Of a stretch of 6,497 bases of DNA, positions 1-5,888 are shown one piece after another; the stretch's first letter is position 1, and the number at the start of each line of letters is the position of its first letter. This stretch comes from JBFXJF01 sp050175155. GTDB taxonomy: Bacteria > Bacillota > Bacilli > Tepidibacillales > Tepidibacillaceae. The position numbers and the translations under genes were made by a program. The stretch lies in NCBI GenBank assembly GCA_050175155.1, contig JBFXJF010000060.1:1-6497 (forward strand), in the 5' to 3' direction. A model generated the notes under the pieces. It did no database searches and was not told where the DNA came from. It saw nothing but the letters and a program-made list of their open reading frames with translations.

Positions 1-51
1 CTTTTTCCCTTCGGTCAACGGACCAATTTTGTGTACATTTTTCTTAACCAT
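1..51 (-). CDS. IS256-family transposase, N-terminal fragment (runs off the window)
   Basis: Only the first 17 codons are present, cut by the window edge rather than visibly broken. They read MVKKNVHKIGPLTEGKK. The LTEGKK block after a short basic leader is how many clostridial IS256 (Mutator-like, DDE) transposases begin. The start is supported by an AGGAGG ribosome binding site at 59-64, seven bases before the ATG. The catalytic residues lie outside the window, so activity cannot be judged. In Bacillus subtilis the gene after hpf is secA, but this N-terminus does not resemble SecA, which usually begins around MLGxLxKxF. The family call rests on a short peptide plus the IS-like end beside it. 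Confidence 0.65.
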   Translation of the reverse strand, partial: MVKKNVHKIGPLTEGKK

Positions 52-87
52 AAAAAAACCTCCTATGATATTTTTACTTTATCATAG
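52..87 (-). promoter_or_regulatory. Hairpin overlapping the IS256 transposase ribosome binding site
   Basis: On the minus strand CTATGATA (80-87) pairs perfectly with TATCATAG (63-70) across a 9-base loop. The 3' arm contains the AG of the AGGAGG ribosome binding site (59-64), and seven T residues (52-58) follow before the ATG. RNA entering from hpf would fold and partly mask the site, and might terminate weakly at the T run. The 5' arm also contains TATGAT, a possible -10 box. The repeat is seen directly; its effect is inferred. Confidence 0.55.
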
Positions 88-128
88 AAAGCTTATTTTT
101 TTTACAGACTTTTTTTCACAGTCCCTTC

Positions 129-671
129 TTAGAAGATTTCTGGGTCTATTAATCCATACTTACCATCTTTACGTTTGTAGACTACATTCATTTCTTCTGT
201 TTCAGCATTAGAAAATACAAAGAAAGAATGTCCTAGCATATCCATTTGTAAAATAGCTTCCTCTAAATCCATTGGTTTTATATTAAAGCGTTTTGTTTTA
301 ACAACTATCATTTCTTCATCATCATCATTATTTGTGGCACTATCTTTAAAAAGATTTTTTATGCTTCCATCTTGTCTGAATTTACGATTTATCTTTGTTT
401 TATATTTTTTAATTTGTCTTTCTAATTTCTCTACAACAAGATCAATTGCTGCATACATATCAGAATTTTCTTCTTCTCCTCTTAGTACTAAACTAGGTAG
501 TACAATTGTAACCTCAACTCTATGGACATCTTTCTCTACTCTCATAGTAACCTTAACCTCTGAGGTGGGTGGAGTATCAAAATACTTTTCAATGCGACCT
601 ACTTTTCTTTCAACATACTCTTGTAATGCGCTAGTAATTTCAATATTTTCTCCACGGACATTATACTTCAT
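129..671 (-). CDS. hpf: Ribosome hibernation promoting factor, long form
   Basis: A 180-residue long HPF (YvyD/RaiA-type S30AE family). Family members bind the 30S decoding region and dimerise 70S ribosomes into inactive 100S particles in stationary phase or stress. Residues 2 to about 100 form the S30AE domain, with the helix DMYAAIDLVVEKLERQIKKY at 71-90. An acidic linker (NNDDDEE, 114-120) leads to the C-terminal dimerisation domain (about 122-177), with the conserved EEAILQMDMLGHSFFVF and NAETEEMNVVYKRKDGKYGLI segments. Length is normal for the long form. The start has AAGGAGGAG at 678-686, six bases upstream. A sigma-H-like promoter precedes it, and no strong terminator separates it from the transporter ATPase gene upstream, so read-through is also possible. 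An IS begins just after the stop codon, where secA is found in Bacillus subtilis. Confidence 0.96.
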   Translation of the reverse strand: MKYNVRGENIEITSALQEYVERKVGRIEKYFDTPPTSEVKVTMRVEKDVHRVEVTIVLPSLVLRGEEENSDMYAAIDLVVEKLERQIKKYKTKINRKFRQDGSIKNLFKDSATNNDDDEEMIVVKTKRFNIKPMDLEEAILQMDMLGHSFFVFSNAETEEMNVVYKRKDGKYGLIDPEIF

Positions 672-703
672 GGTGAACTCCTCCTTATTTAAGTATATAT
701 AAA

Positions 704-732
704 GATTTCTTTATAAATCGAGGAAATCCTTC
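704..732 (-). promoter_or_regulatory. Candidate sigma-H-type promoter of hpf
   Basis: On the minus strand GAAGGATTT (724-732) fits the sigma-H -35 consensus RnAGGAwWW fully. After 11 bases, AAAGAAATC (704-712) fits the -10 consensus RnnGAATww except for the fourth base of GAAT and the final base. Transcription would start near 697, about 25 bases before the hpf ATG and upstream of its ribosome binding site. Bacillus subtilis hpf (yvyD) is known to be under sigma-H and sigma-B control, which makes the match plausible. The site is predicted from pattern only. Confidence 0.5.
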
Positions 733-755
733 CTAAAAAGTAAACTAAAGTACAC

Positions 756-1478
756 TTAAAGCACTTTACTTAGAAAAGCCTTCGTTCTTTGGTGCTTTGG
801 TTGAGTAAACAATTCAGATGGTAATCCTTCTTCAATAATATAACCATCATCCATAAATAATACCCTATCCCCTGCCTCACGTGCAAAACCCATCTCATGA
901 GTTACTACCACCATTGTCATTCCTTCTTCTGCCAAAGTTTTCATAACTTCAAGAACTTCTCCAACCATTTCTGGATCAAGCGAAGATGTGGGCTCATCAA
1001 ATAACATAATTTTCGGTTCCATAGCAAGCGCCCTAGCAATCGCAACTCTTTGCTTTTGTCCACCTGATAAAGAATCTGGATATGCATTCTCCTTATCAAG
1101 TAACCCAACCTTTTCTAAAAGGAACATTGCCTTTTTATTAGCTTTCTCTACTGACCACTTTCTTACTTTAATAGGTGCCAACGTGATGTTTTCTATAACA
1201 GTTTTATGAGGAAATAGGTTAAAGTGTTGAAAAACCATTCCAACTTCTGTTCTTACTTCATTAATATTTGTTTTGGGATCAGTTAAGTCATTACCATCTA
1301 TGATAATTTGCCCTTCATGCACACCTTCTAATAAATTAATGCATCTTAGGAGGGTACTTTTGCCTGAGCCTGAAGGTCCGATAATACATACCACTTCTTT
1401 TTCTTTAACTGTTAATGAAATATCTTTTAATACTTCTAAAGTCCTAAAGTTTTTTTTGATATTATATATTTTTATCAT
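756..1478 (-). CDS. Polar amino acid ABC transporter, ATP-binding protein (GlnQ-like)
   Basis: A 240-residue ATPase of the polar amino acid uptake family. It sits on the inner face of the membrane and powers import with the permease encoded just upstream. All nucleotide-binding motifs are intact: Walker A GPSGSGKST (34-42), Q-loop Gln84 in VFQHFNLFP, signature LSGGQKQR (137-144), Walker B IMLFDE (157-162), D-loop SSLD (165-168) and switch His194. Length is typical. Its ATG overlaps the permease stop codon as ATGA, and a GGAGG (1490-1494) lies inside the permease end, so the two are translationally coupled. The substrate (glutamine, arginine, cystine or another polar amino acid) cannot be told from an ATPase, so no symbol is given. 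No strong terminator follows; only weak 5-bp hairpins lie at 704-734. Confidence 0.95.
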   Translation of the reverse strand: MIKIYNIKKNFRTLEVLKDISLTVKEKEVVCIIGPSGSGKSTLLRCINLLEGVHEGQIIIDGNDLTDPKTNINEVRTEVGMVFQHFNLFPHKTVIENITLAPIKVRKWSVEKANKKAMFLLEKVGLLDKENAYPDSLSGGQKQRVAIARALAMEPKIMLFDEPTSSLDPEMVGEVLEVMKTLAEEGMTMVVVTHEMGFAREAGDRVLFMDDGYIIEEGLPSELFTQPKHQRTKAFLSKVL

Positions 1479-2155
1479 TCAGTGTTAAACCTCCGCTCTA
1501 GGTATTTAACAAATTTCGTTAATATAAGTGTAAGTATTAAATAAAGAATAGCTACTGTAAATAATGGACCCCCTCTTACAAAGGTAGCTTTATAAGCCAT
1601 AGTAGATGCGTAAGATAACTCATTTACTGCTATAACTGCCAGTAAAGATGAGTCCTTTAATAATGCGATAAACTCATTACCTAGTGGTGGAAGCATTCTT
1701 TTAAATGCTTGAGGAATTATTATATAACGCATAGTTTGATAATTAGTCATTCCTAAAGACCTTGCAGCCTCCGTCTGACCTTTATCTAATGATTGGATTC
1801 CGCCTCTAAATATTTCAGCAATATAGGCACCTGAATTAAGTGATAGTGCTACAATACCTGATACTAACGCTCCTGGTATACTGAACCCTACAAGTTCACA
1901 AAAAGCGGGAATCACCACTAAATGAATAATCAATATCTGAATATATAAAGGTGTCCCTCTAAAAATTGTTACGTAAATACTTGCTGGGATATTAAAGATT
2001 TTATTATGTGATAACTTGCCAATCCCTAGAAACAAACCTAGCACTAGTCCAATGGATACCCCTAAGGTTGTTAATAATATTGTATTGAACATTCCCCTGA
2101 AAAACAATTCCCTGTAATCGATAACAACGCTTATATTTTGCATTAGAGTTTCCAT
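1475..2155 (-). CDS. Polar amino acid ABC transporter, permease (GlnP/HisM-like)
   Basis: A 226-residue integral membrane permease of the His/Glu/Gln/Arg/opine uptake family. Hydrophobic segments lie at about 21-46, 57-90, 97-115 and 190-217, with another possible near 155-175. The cytoplasmic EAA loop that docks on the ATPase is clear at about 129-150 (EAARSLGMTNYQTMRYIIIP, then QA). Two copies probably form the pore, as in relatives encoded with a single permease gene. The start is supported by GGAGAG at 2161-2166, five bases upstream; the next in-frame Met (residue 5) is too far from it. A terminator hairpin and a likely extended -10 promoter lie between this gene and the binding-protein gene, so permease and ATPase may be expressed at a different level from the binding protein. 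Confidence 0.95.
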   Translation of the reverse strand: METLMQNISVVIDYRELFFRGMFNTILLTTLGVSIGLVLGLFLGIGKLSHNKIFNIPASIYVTIFRGTPLYIQILIIHLVVIPAFCELVGFSIPGALVSGIVALSLNSGAYIAEIFRGGIQSLDKGQTEAARSLGMTNYQTMRYIIIPQAFKRMLPPLGNEFIALLKDSSLLAVIAVNELSYASTMAYKATFVRGGPLFTVAILYLILTLILTKFVKYLERRFNTE

Positions 2156-2224
2156 AAATTCTCTCCATTCCGTTTAACTCTATCTAAAGATTAAATTTCT
2201 GTAGACTATTAATTGAATATTCAA

Positions 2225-2233
2225 ATTATAGCA
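2225..2233 (-). promoter_or_regulatory. Extended -10 promoter for the permease-ATPase pair
   Basis: The minus strand reads TGCTATAAT, an exact TGn plus TATAAT extended -10 element. It lies downstream of the intergenic terminator and about 70 bases before the permease ATG. The -35 region at normal spacing (TACTAA) is poor, as is common for extended -10 promoters. Predicted start is near 2218. It would let the permease and ATPase genes be transcribed despite the terminator. Confidence 0.5.
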
Positions 2234-2263
2234 AAAATTCATAGCTATTAGTATAAAATTATA

Positions 2264-2295
2264 TAAAAAATACGCAACTAATTTAGTTGCGTATT
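2264..2295 (-). terminator. Intrinsic terminator between binding-protein and permease genes
   Basis: On the minus strand AATACGCAACTA (2284-2295) pairs perfectly with TAGTTGCGTATT (2269-2280) over a 3-base loop. A run of six T (2265-2270), two of them in the stem base, follows. This is a good rho-independent terminator about 40 bases past the binding-protein stop codon. Because the permease gene follows on the same strand, it probably acts as a partial terminator that keeps the binding protein in excess. Confidence 0.8.
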
Positions 2296-2335
2296 AAAAA
2301 GTTATTATCTAATTTACAAGATAAGTTTATTTAAA

Positions 2336-3127
2336 CTATTCCGCAAAATATTTTTGGAATATCTCGTCATATTTTCCATTAGCTTTTATCTTTTCTAAGC
2401 CATCATTAATTAAAGCTAGTAACTCAGTATTTCCTTTTTTAACCATTATTCCGTACTCTTCTTTTTCAAATGAAGCATCTTTAATCAATCTAAAGCCATC
2501 TTTTTGAACAACTTTTAGGTATTCTTGTAATACTGCGTTATCTGCTACTACAGCATCTAAGCGACCTAATAACAAATCATCAACAGCTGATGGAGTATCA
2601 TCATAGCCTTTGATTCCTTCATAAGTTGTACCAAAAGCATCTTGAACAACGAAATTACCTGTTGTTGCTGTTTGAACACCAATTTTTTTACCAGCTAAAT
2701 CTTGTAAAGTAGCAACCTCTGAATCAGTTGGTACCATAATTAATTGAGTTGCTTCAAAGTATGGATTAGAAAAGTCATATTTTAATTTTCTCTCATCTGT
2801 AATTGTAATAGCTGATATACCAAGATTTACTGAACCAGTTTCAATTCCATTAAATAATGGATCCCAACCAGTATGTTTTACTTCAATTTCAAATCCAGAT
2901 TCAGCTGCAATTGCATTAATAATATCGATATCAAAGCCTGTAATTGCCTCTGCATCTTGTTTTTCAAATGGCGGATAAGCTGCATCAGTTCCTACAACAT
3001 ATACTACTGCTGGCTCTTCTGCCGGTGCTGGTGTTTCTTGTGCTGGTTCACTACTACCACATGCTACTAATCCAAAACTAGCAACAATAAATATTACTGC
3101 TAATAAACCAAATTTTAAACCTTTCAT
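2336..3127 (-). CDS. Amino acid ABC transporter substrate-binding lipoprotein
   Basis: A 263-residue extracellular binding protein of solute-binding family 3, which captures an amino acid and delivers it to the permease. The N-terminus is a lipoprotein signal: a charged start, a hydrophobic core (about 7-19) and the lipobox LVAC with Cys23 as the lipid-anchored residue. A Pro/Glu/Ala-rich tether (27-40) follows. The mature domain (about 42-262) carries the family signature GFDIDIINAIA (64-74), the TDER segment whose Arg113 should grip the substrate carboxylate, the GVQTATTG loop (150-157) and Asp196 in DAVVADN, placed to bind the amino group. These fit an L-amino acid ligand; the side-chain preference is not readable. 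The start has GAGGGGGT at 3136-3143. A strong sigma-A promoter precedes the gene and a terminator follows it. Confidence 0.95.
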   Translation of the reverse strand: MKGLKFGLLAVIFIVASFGLVACGSSEPAQETPAPAEEPAVVYVVGTDAAYPPFEKQDAEAITGFDIDIINAIAAESGFEIEVKHTGWDPLFNGIETGSVNLGISAITITDERKLKYDFSNPYFEATQLIMVPTDSEVATLQDLAGKKIGVQTATTGNFVVQDAFGTTYEGIKGYDDTPSAVDDLLLGRLDAVVADNAVLQEYLKVVQKDGFRLIKDASFEKEEYGIMVKKGNTELLALINDGLEKIKANGKYDEIFQKYFAE

Positions 3128-3194
3128 TAAAAATTACCCCCTCGTATAATTATCATTGTTTCTGTATAAATAATCAATTTTATTTATAAAATAG

Positions 3195-3223
3195 ATTATA
3201 CATTCTATGCTATTAATAATCAA
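3195..3223 (-). promoter_or_regulatory. Sigma-A promoter of the amino acid transporter operon
   Basis: The minus strand has TTGATT (-35, 3218-3223), a 17-base spacer and TATAAT (-10, 3195-3200), close to the ideal sigma-A promoter. Transcription should start near 3188, giving a leader of about 60 bases. That is too short for a T-box or large riboswitch, and none is seen. Confidence 0.75.
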
Positions 3224-3243
3224 TATTTTTTTTGTTAACACTA

Positions 3244-3327
3244 CTATACACATAAACAATCTATTAACCATTAGTTATTCACAGAGTTATCAACATTGTC
3301 CACATTTTTTTGCTAATTTTATCAACA
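3244..3327 (+). promoter_or_regulatory. Cluster of DnaA-box-like 9-mers
   Basis: Five same-orientation sites resemble the DnaA box TTATNCACA. They are CTATACACA (3244-3252, one mismatch), TTATTCACA (3275-3283, exact), TTATCAACA (3287-3295, one mismatch), TTGTCCACA (3296-3304, one mismatch) and TTATCAACA (3319-3327, one mismatch). They lie in AT-rich DNA just upstream of the transporter promoter. No dnaA, dnaN or other origin gene is near, so this is more likely a DnaA-binding cluster that regulates or titrates DnaA than an origin. Binding is not shown. Confidence 0.45.
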
Positions 3328-3464
3328 AGAATGCCTGTTCTTTAAGTTTTCCTCCCATTTTTAACCAAACTGCTAGAAACCTTTTATACCTTACAAATCA
3401 AAAATTTAATTAGATTAAGAGTAATTATTCATAATATACATTTTAAAATAATGAGTAATTAAAC
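3328..3464. other. Gene-free AT-rich spacer
   Basis: This is the rest of the intergenic stretch between the flagellar terminator and the DnaA-box cluster. I see no gene, tRNA or structured RNA. The only visible structure is a 9-bp direct repeat, GAGTAATTA, at 3419-3427 and 3453-3461 (34 bp apart), which could be chance in DNA this AT-rich. Confidence 0.5.
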
Positions 3465-3526
3465 AAAAATTGCAACAGACTGTATAGAATGCCCTAGTTC
3501 AAGGAGGGCATTCTATACAGTCTGTT
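3465..3526 (-). terminator. Terminator of the flagellar operon (perfect 22-bp hairpin)
   Basis: Positions 3474-3495 and 3505-3526 are perfect inverted repeats of 22 bp around a 9-base loop. On the minus strand the second arm is followed after five bases (tgcaa overlapping the first T positions) by a T-rich run (3465-3469, TTTTT). The stem starts at the final base of the fliT-like stop codon. The plus-strand side lacks a good T run, so it is oriented for the flagellar transcript. The stem is unusually long and perfect for a simple terminator. Confidence 0.8.
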
Positions 3527-3870
3527 TACTTTCGCTTATCGATGAACATACCATCTAACAAAATAGGTTTTTGTGTGTATCTATTATGTAGTTTCTTTTT
3601 TTGACCAGTTTTTAATAAGTCATTCTCAATTTCTTTAAAAAGTTTATTCAGAGTTTCTTTCTCTTTATCATATAAATCTATTGTTTTTCTTATAATATTT
3701 TCTTGTTCCTTGCTTAAAACCCCGGATAAGCCTTCAATCAATTTTCCACGACGTTCTAAAAGCTTATCTATCTTATTAATATATTCTTCTCTATCTTCAT
3801 CAATAGGTAGTTCTTCTAGCAACTGTTTAAGTTCATTTGTAATATCGTATATTTCATTAACAGTATCCAT
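3526..3870 (-). CDS. fliT: FliT-like flagellar chaperone
   Basis: A 114-residue, highly charged, mostly helical small protein. Heptad-like Leu/Ile spacing in residues 1-90 suggests two or three helices, and there is no signal or membrane segment. FliT proteins are cytoplasmic chaperones of the filament cap protein FliD. The call rests mainly on position (last gene after fliD and fliS, as in Bacillus subtilis) and on size and helix content. The C-terminal tail ending DGMFIDKRK resembles the short conserved tail of Firmicute FliT-like proteins. Primary sequence is poorly conserved in this family, so I cannot exclude another export chaperone. Its ATG follows the tandem fliS stops TAATAG directly, and there is no convincing ribosome binding site (only GGGA about 14 bases upstream). 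Translation probably depends on coupling to fliS. Confidence 0.65.
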   Translation of the reverse strand: MDTVNEIYDITNELKQLLEELPIDEDREEYINKIDKLLERRGKLIEGLSGVLSKEQENIIRKTIDLYDKEKETLNKLFKEIENDLLKTGQKKKLHNRYTQKPILLDGMFIDKRK

Positions 3871-3873
3871 CTA

Positions 3874-4269
3874 TTATCTAACATTCCCATATTGTAATTG
3901 ACGGTTATTCTGAATTGCTTCCTTCCAACTATCCCTATACTGGATAACGTATCCTCTTGCTTCAGATAAAATTTCAATATCATTCTTAACGTTAGCTTCT
4001 AATAATCTTCGATAGATATAATCATACATCTTAAGCAAACTTTGTGATATTTCATAGTCCATATTTAAAGTGACCATTAACTCGTTAATTATTCTTTGGG
4101 CTTTTATTAGATTAACATTCTTATTCTCTATGTCCTTATCCAATATTGCCTGCTCTGCTTGATTCATAAATTTTATACAGCCGTTATATAGCATCAGTGT
4201 TAGCTCACCTGGTGATACTGTTGTAACAGAATTCTGTTTATAAGTCTCGTATGGTTTATTAACTGACAT
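3874..4269 (-). CDS. fliS: Flagellar secretion chaperone FliS
   Basis: A 131-residue four-helix chaperone that binds flagellin in the cytoplasm, prevents early polymerisation and hands it to the flagellar export gate. Family landmarks are intact: the N-terminal YxxYxxNSVxTVSPGELTLMLYNG region (7-30), the helix with AQRIINELMVTLNMDYEIS (57-75), the YDYIYRRLLEANVKND segment (82-97) and the late Trp115. Length is usual for FliS. The start has AAAGAGGTG at 4275-4283, five bases upstream and overlapping the fliD stop codon, which points to coupled translation. It ends with tandem stops TAATAG followed at once by the fliT-like ATG. A flagellin gene is not in the window and must lie elsewhere. Confidence 0.96.
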   Translation of the reverse strand: MSVNKPYETYKQNSVTTVSPGELTLMLYNGCIKFMNQAEQAILDKDIENKNVNLIKAQRIINELMVTLNMDYEISQSLLKMYDYIYRRLLEANVKNDIEILSEARGYVIQYRDSWKEAIQNNRQLQYGNVR

Positions 4270-4281
4270 TTAAACACCTCT

Positions 4282-5874
4282 TTATTGTTGATTGTTGCTA
4301 CTGTTTAGAAAGGATGTTAGCATATCAAATTGACTATTTGAAGCAGCTAGCATTTCTTCCATAAAAGAGTATTGACTCCAATATCGATCCTCAAGTCTAT
4401 TAAGATAATCTTGAAATCGCTCTATTTTATCATCCAGATTATTTAACTCTAGTCCAAGAGTATATTGAGTAGCAGTTGTTATACTATTCCCTGCTCTAGC
4501 CTCAATGTTATCTATTGAGTTACCAATAGTTTGACGCATTCTATTAACTAAACCACTTTCTTCATATACAAGATTACCACTCACATCTTTAACTTCTTGA
4601 TTAAAAAGTTGATAAATTGCCATTGGATCTTGACTTATAGCTTCCTTTAATGTACCTTCTGTAATTAACAACTTCCCTTTATCAGAATAGTTACTAGACG
4701 TTTTTATTCCTAATTCAGCAAGTTGGTTATAGTTATCATTGATTCCTGTAACAGGAGAATATAAATCCATCCTTAAATTACCTACCGCACTTCTTAAGAG
4801 GCTATCATTTCTGAGCATACCACTTTGTGCCTTATCTTCCCAAAGTTCAATTTCACGGTCACTCATTTCAGCTTTTTGTTCCTCTGTTAATGGTGCAAAG
4901 CTTTGGAAGCGCTCCTCACTAATTTTGCCATTAATCGTTTCAATAATCTCATTATACTTATTAACAAAGTCAACAATTGAATTATATATTTCATCTGTAT
5001 TAGTTGAAGAGCTTAGGGTAACTGATTCTCCGGCTTGGGTAATCTGATCTCCATCGTCCGTAACCTCATGTAATGAATACTCATAACCATTAATTCTAAA
5101 TACGTTAGAGGTCCTTTCCGTATCCAAACCATTTAGGTTAAACTTAGCATTAAGTCCCTCACTTCCATCCCCAGCAGCCTGCGCAAGAATATTATCTGAA
5201 GCAAGACCTAAAGATGAGGTTAGAAAATCGCCTGAAATCTTTACCTCTGCATCCCCAGCTACATCACCAGTACTACTGGCAATTAGAGAGATTTTACCAG
5301 TAAATTCATCATAAAAAGCAGATACCCCTGCTGTAGAATTATTTATTTGATTAATAATACTATCTAAGCTATCGTTATCGGGATCAATTGTGAAGCTTAC
5401 TTCTTCACCAAGAGTTCCATCACTTTGAATTGCTTGAATAGTAAAGGTGTTCGATGTAAAGTCGTTGTTAAGATTGATGCGTTGGTCAACAAGTTTGCCA
5501 CTTGGATCAAAGCTAGAATCTACACGAATGCTAGCATTACTATTCATATAGGCAGCTTCGGCTGTTTGATCCACTCTAATGGTAGCATTTAACTCACTAA
5601 TTGAATTGATATTTACTGCCGATACTGCACTGGCGTTAGAACTATTAACAATTTTTTTTCCAAAAGTGCTTTGCTTCCCTATGCCGTCAAAGATAAACCT
5701 GTCTAATTCGGTTAATAATGAATTCATTTCGCGATAGTCGTCACGTTTCCATTCAATTAGTTGTTTATTTTGTTGCATAATGTCTAGCGGAATGCTTTGA
5801 GCCCTGATTAGATCACTAACTATCTTTTCTGTATCCATACCAGATGCAAGTCCACCAATTCTCATATCAGTCAT
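4282..5874 (-). CDS. fliD: Flagellar filament cap protein FliD (hook-associated protein 2)
   Basis: A 530-residue cap protein that sits at the filament tip and helps flagellin fold in as it emerges. The N-terminal FliD domain (about 4-104) opens with the hallmark MRIGGLASGMDTEKIVSDLI. A flagellin-IN-like repeat region follows at about 137-216 and the C-terminal FliD domain at about 240-520. The latter includes the conserved PLTEEQKAEMSDREIELWED stretch (328-347) and GMLRND (352-357). The tail, about 475-525, is a predicted coiled coil ending FMEEMLAASNSQFDMLTSFL, typical for assembly into the cap. The first ATG is preferred because AAAGGGGTG (5882-5890) is seven bases upstream, overlapping the flaG stop codon; Met4 is the alternative. 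Nothing appears broken. It is the second gene of the flaG-fliD-fliS-fliT operon. Confidence 0.97.
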   Translation of the reverse strand: MTDMRIGGLASGMDTEKIVSDLIRAQSIPLDIMQQNKQLIEWKRDDYREMNSLLTELDRFIFDGIGKQSTFGKKIVNSSNASAVSAVNINSISELNATIRVDQTAEAAYMNSNASIRVDSSFDPSGKLVDQRINLNNDFTSNTFTIQAIQSDGTLGEEVSFTIDPDNDSLDSIINQINNSTAGVSAFYDEFTGKISLIASSTGDVAGDAEVKISGDFLTSSLGLASDNILAQAAGDGSEGLNAKFNLNGLDTERTSNVFRINGYEYSLHEVTDDGDQITQAGESVTLSSSTNTDEIYNSIVDFVNKYNEIIETINGKISEERFQSFAPLTEEQKAEMSDREIELWEDKAQSGMLRNDSLLRSAVGNLRMDLYSPVTGINDNYNQLAELGIKTSSNYSDKGKLLITEGTLKEAISQDPMAIYQLFNQEVKDVSGNLVYEESGLVNRMRQTIGNSIDNIEARAGNSITTATQYTLGLELNNLDDKIERFQDYLNRLEDRYWSQYSFMEEMLAASNSQFDMLTSFLNSSNNQQ

Positions 5875-5888
5875 AGTTCCTCACCCCT

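Larger units (their letters stand above)
1..126 (-). mobile_element. End of an IS256-family insertion sequence (partial)
   Basis: The 5' end of an insertion sequence, with its transposase start at position 51 on the minus strand and its outer tip probably near 123-126, a few bases past the hpf stop codon. The tip read inward on the minus strand is GGGACTGTGAAAAAAAGTCT, and a CTGT(G)AAAAAAA unit occurs twice about 15 bp apart, which resembles an IS terminal inverted repeat with repeated transposase-binding motifs. The exact tip and any target duplication cannot be fixed because the other end lies outside the window. Confidence 0.6.

Noticed and set aside
334..702. Plus-strand open frame of 122 codons
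   Set aside because: Antisense to hpf, whose product is recognisable along its full length; no ribosome binding site supports the opposite frame.
704..734. Terminator after the ATPase gene
   Set aside because: The two hairpins here have only 5-bp stems, and the run after them is broken by A residues, so I do not call a terminator.
2873..3070. Plus-strand open frame of 65 codons, rich in Cys and Phe
   Set aside because: It lies wholly antisense to the well-supported binding lipoprotein gene and has no ribosome binding site; the Cys-rich composition is a shadow of the opposite strand's codons.
3128..3240. T-box or other amino acid riboswitch ahead of the transporter
   Set aside because: The predicted leader is only about 60 bases, with no T-box sequence and no terminator/antiterminator pair.
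3233..3251. TnrA/GlnR-type site (TGTNA-N7-TNACA)
   Set aside because: TGTTAACACTACTATACA looks similar but the spacing is one base off and the second half is imperfect.
3244..3327. Chromosomal origin of replication
   Set aside because: The DnaA-like boxes would fit, but none of the genes that flank origins in Firmicutes (dnaA, dnaN, recF, gyrB, rpmH) is here and only one box is exact.
3207..3413. Plus-strand open frame of 68 codons in the intergenic stretch
   Set aside because: No ribosome binding site, no recognisable protein features, and it overlaps the transporter promoter and DnaA-box cluster; the composition is that of AT-rich noncoding DNA.
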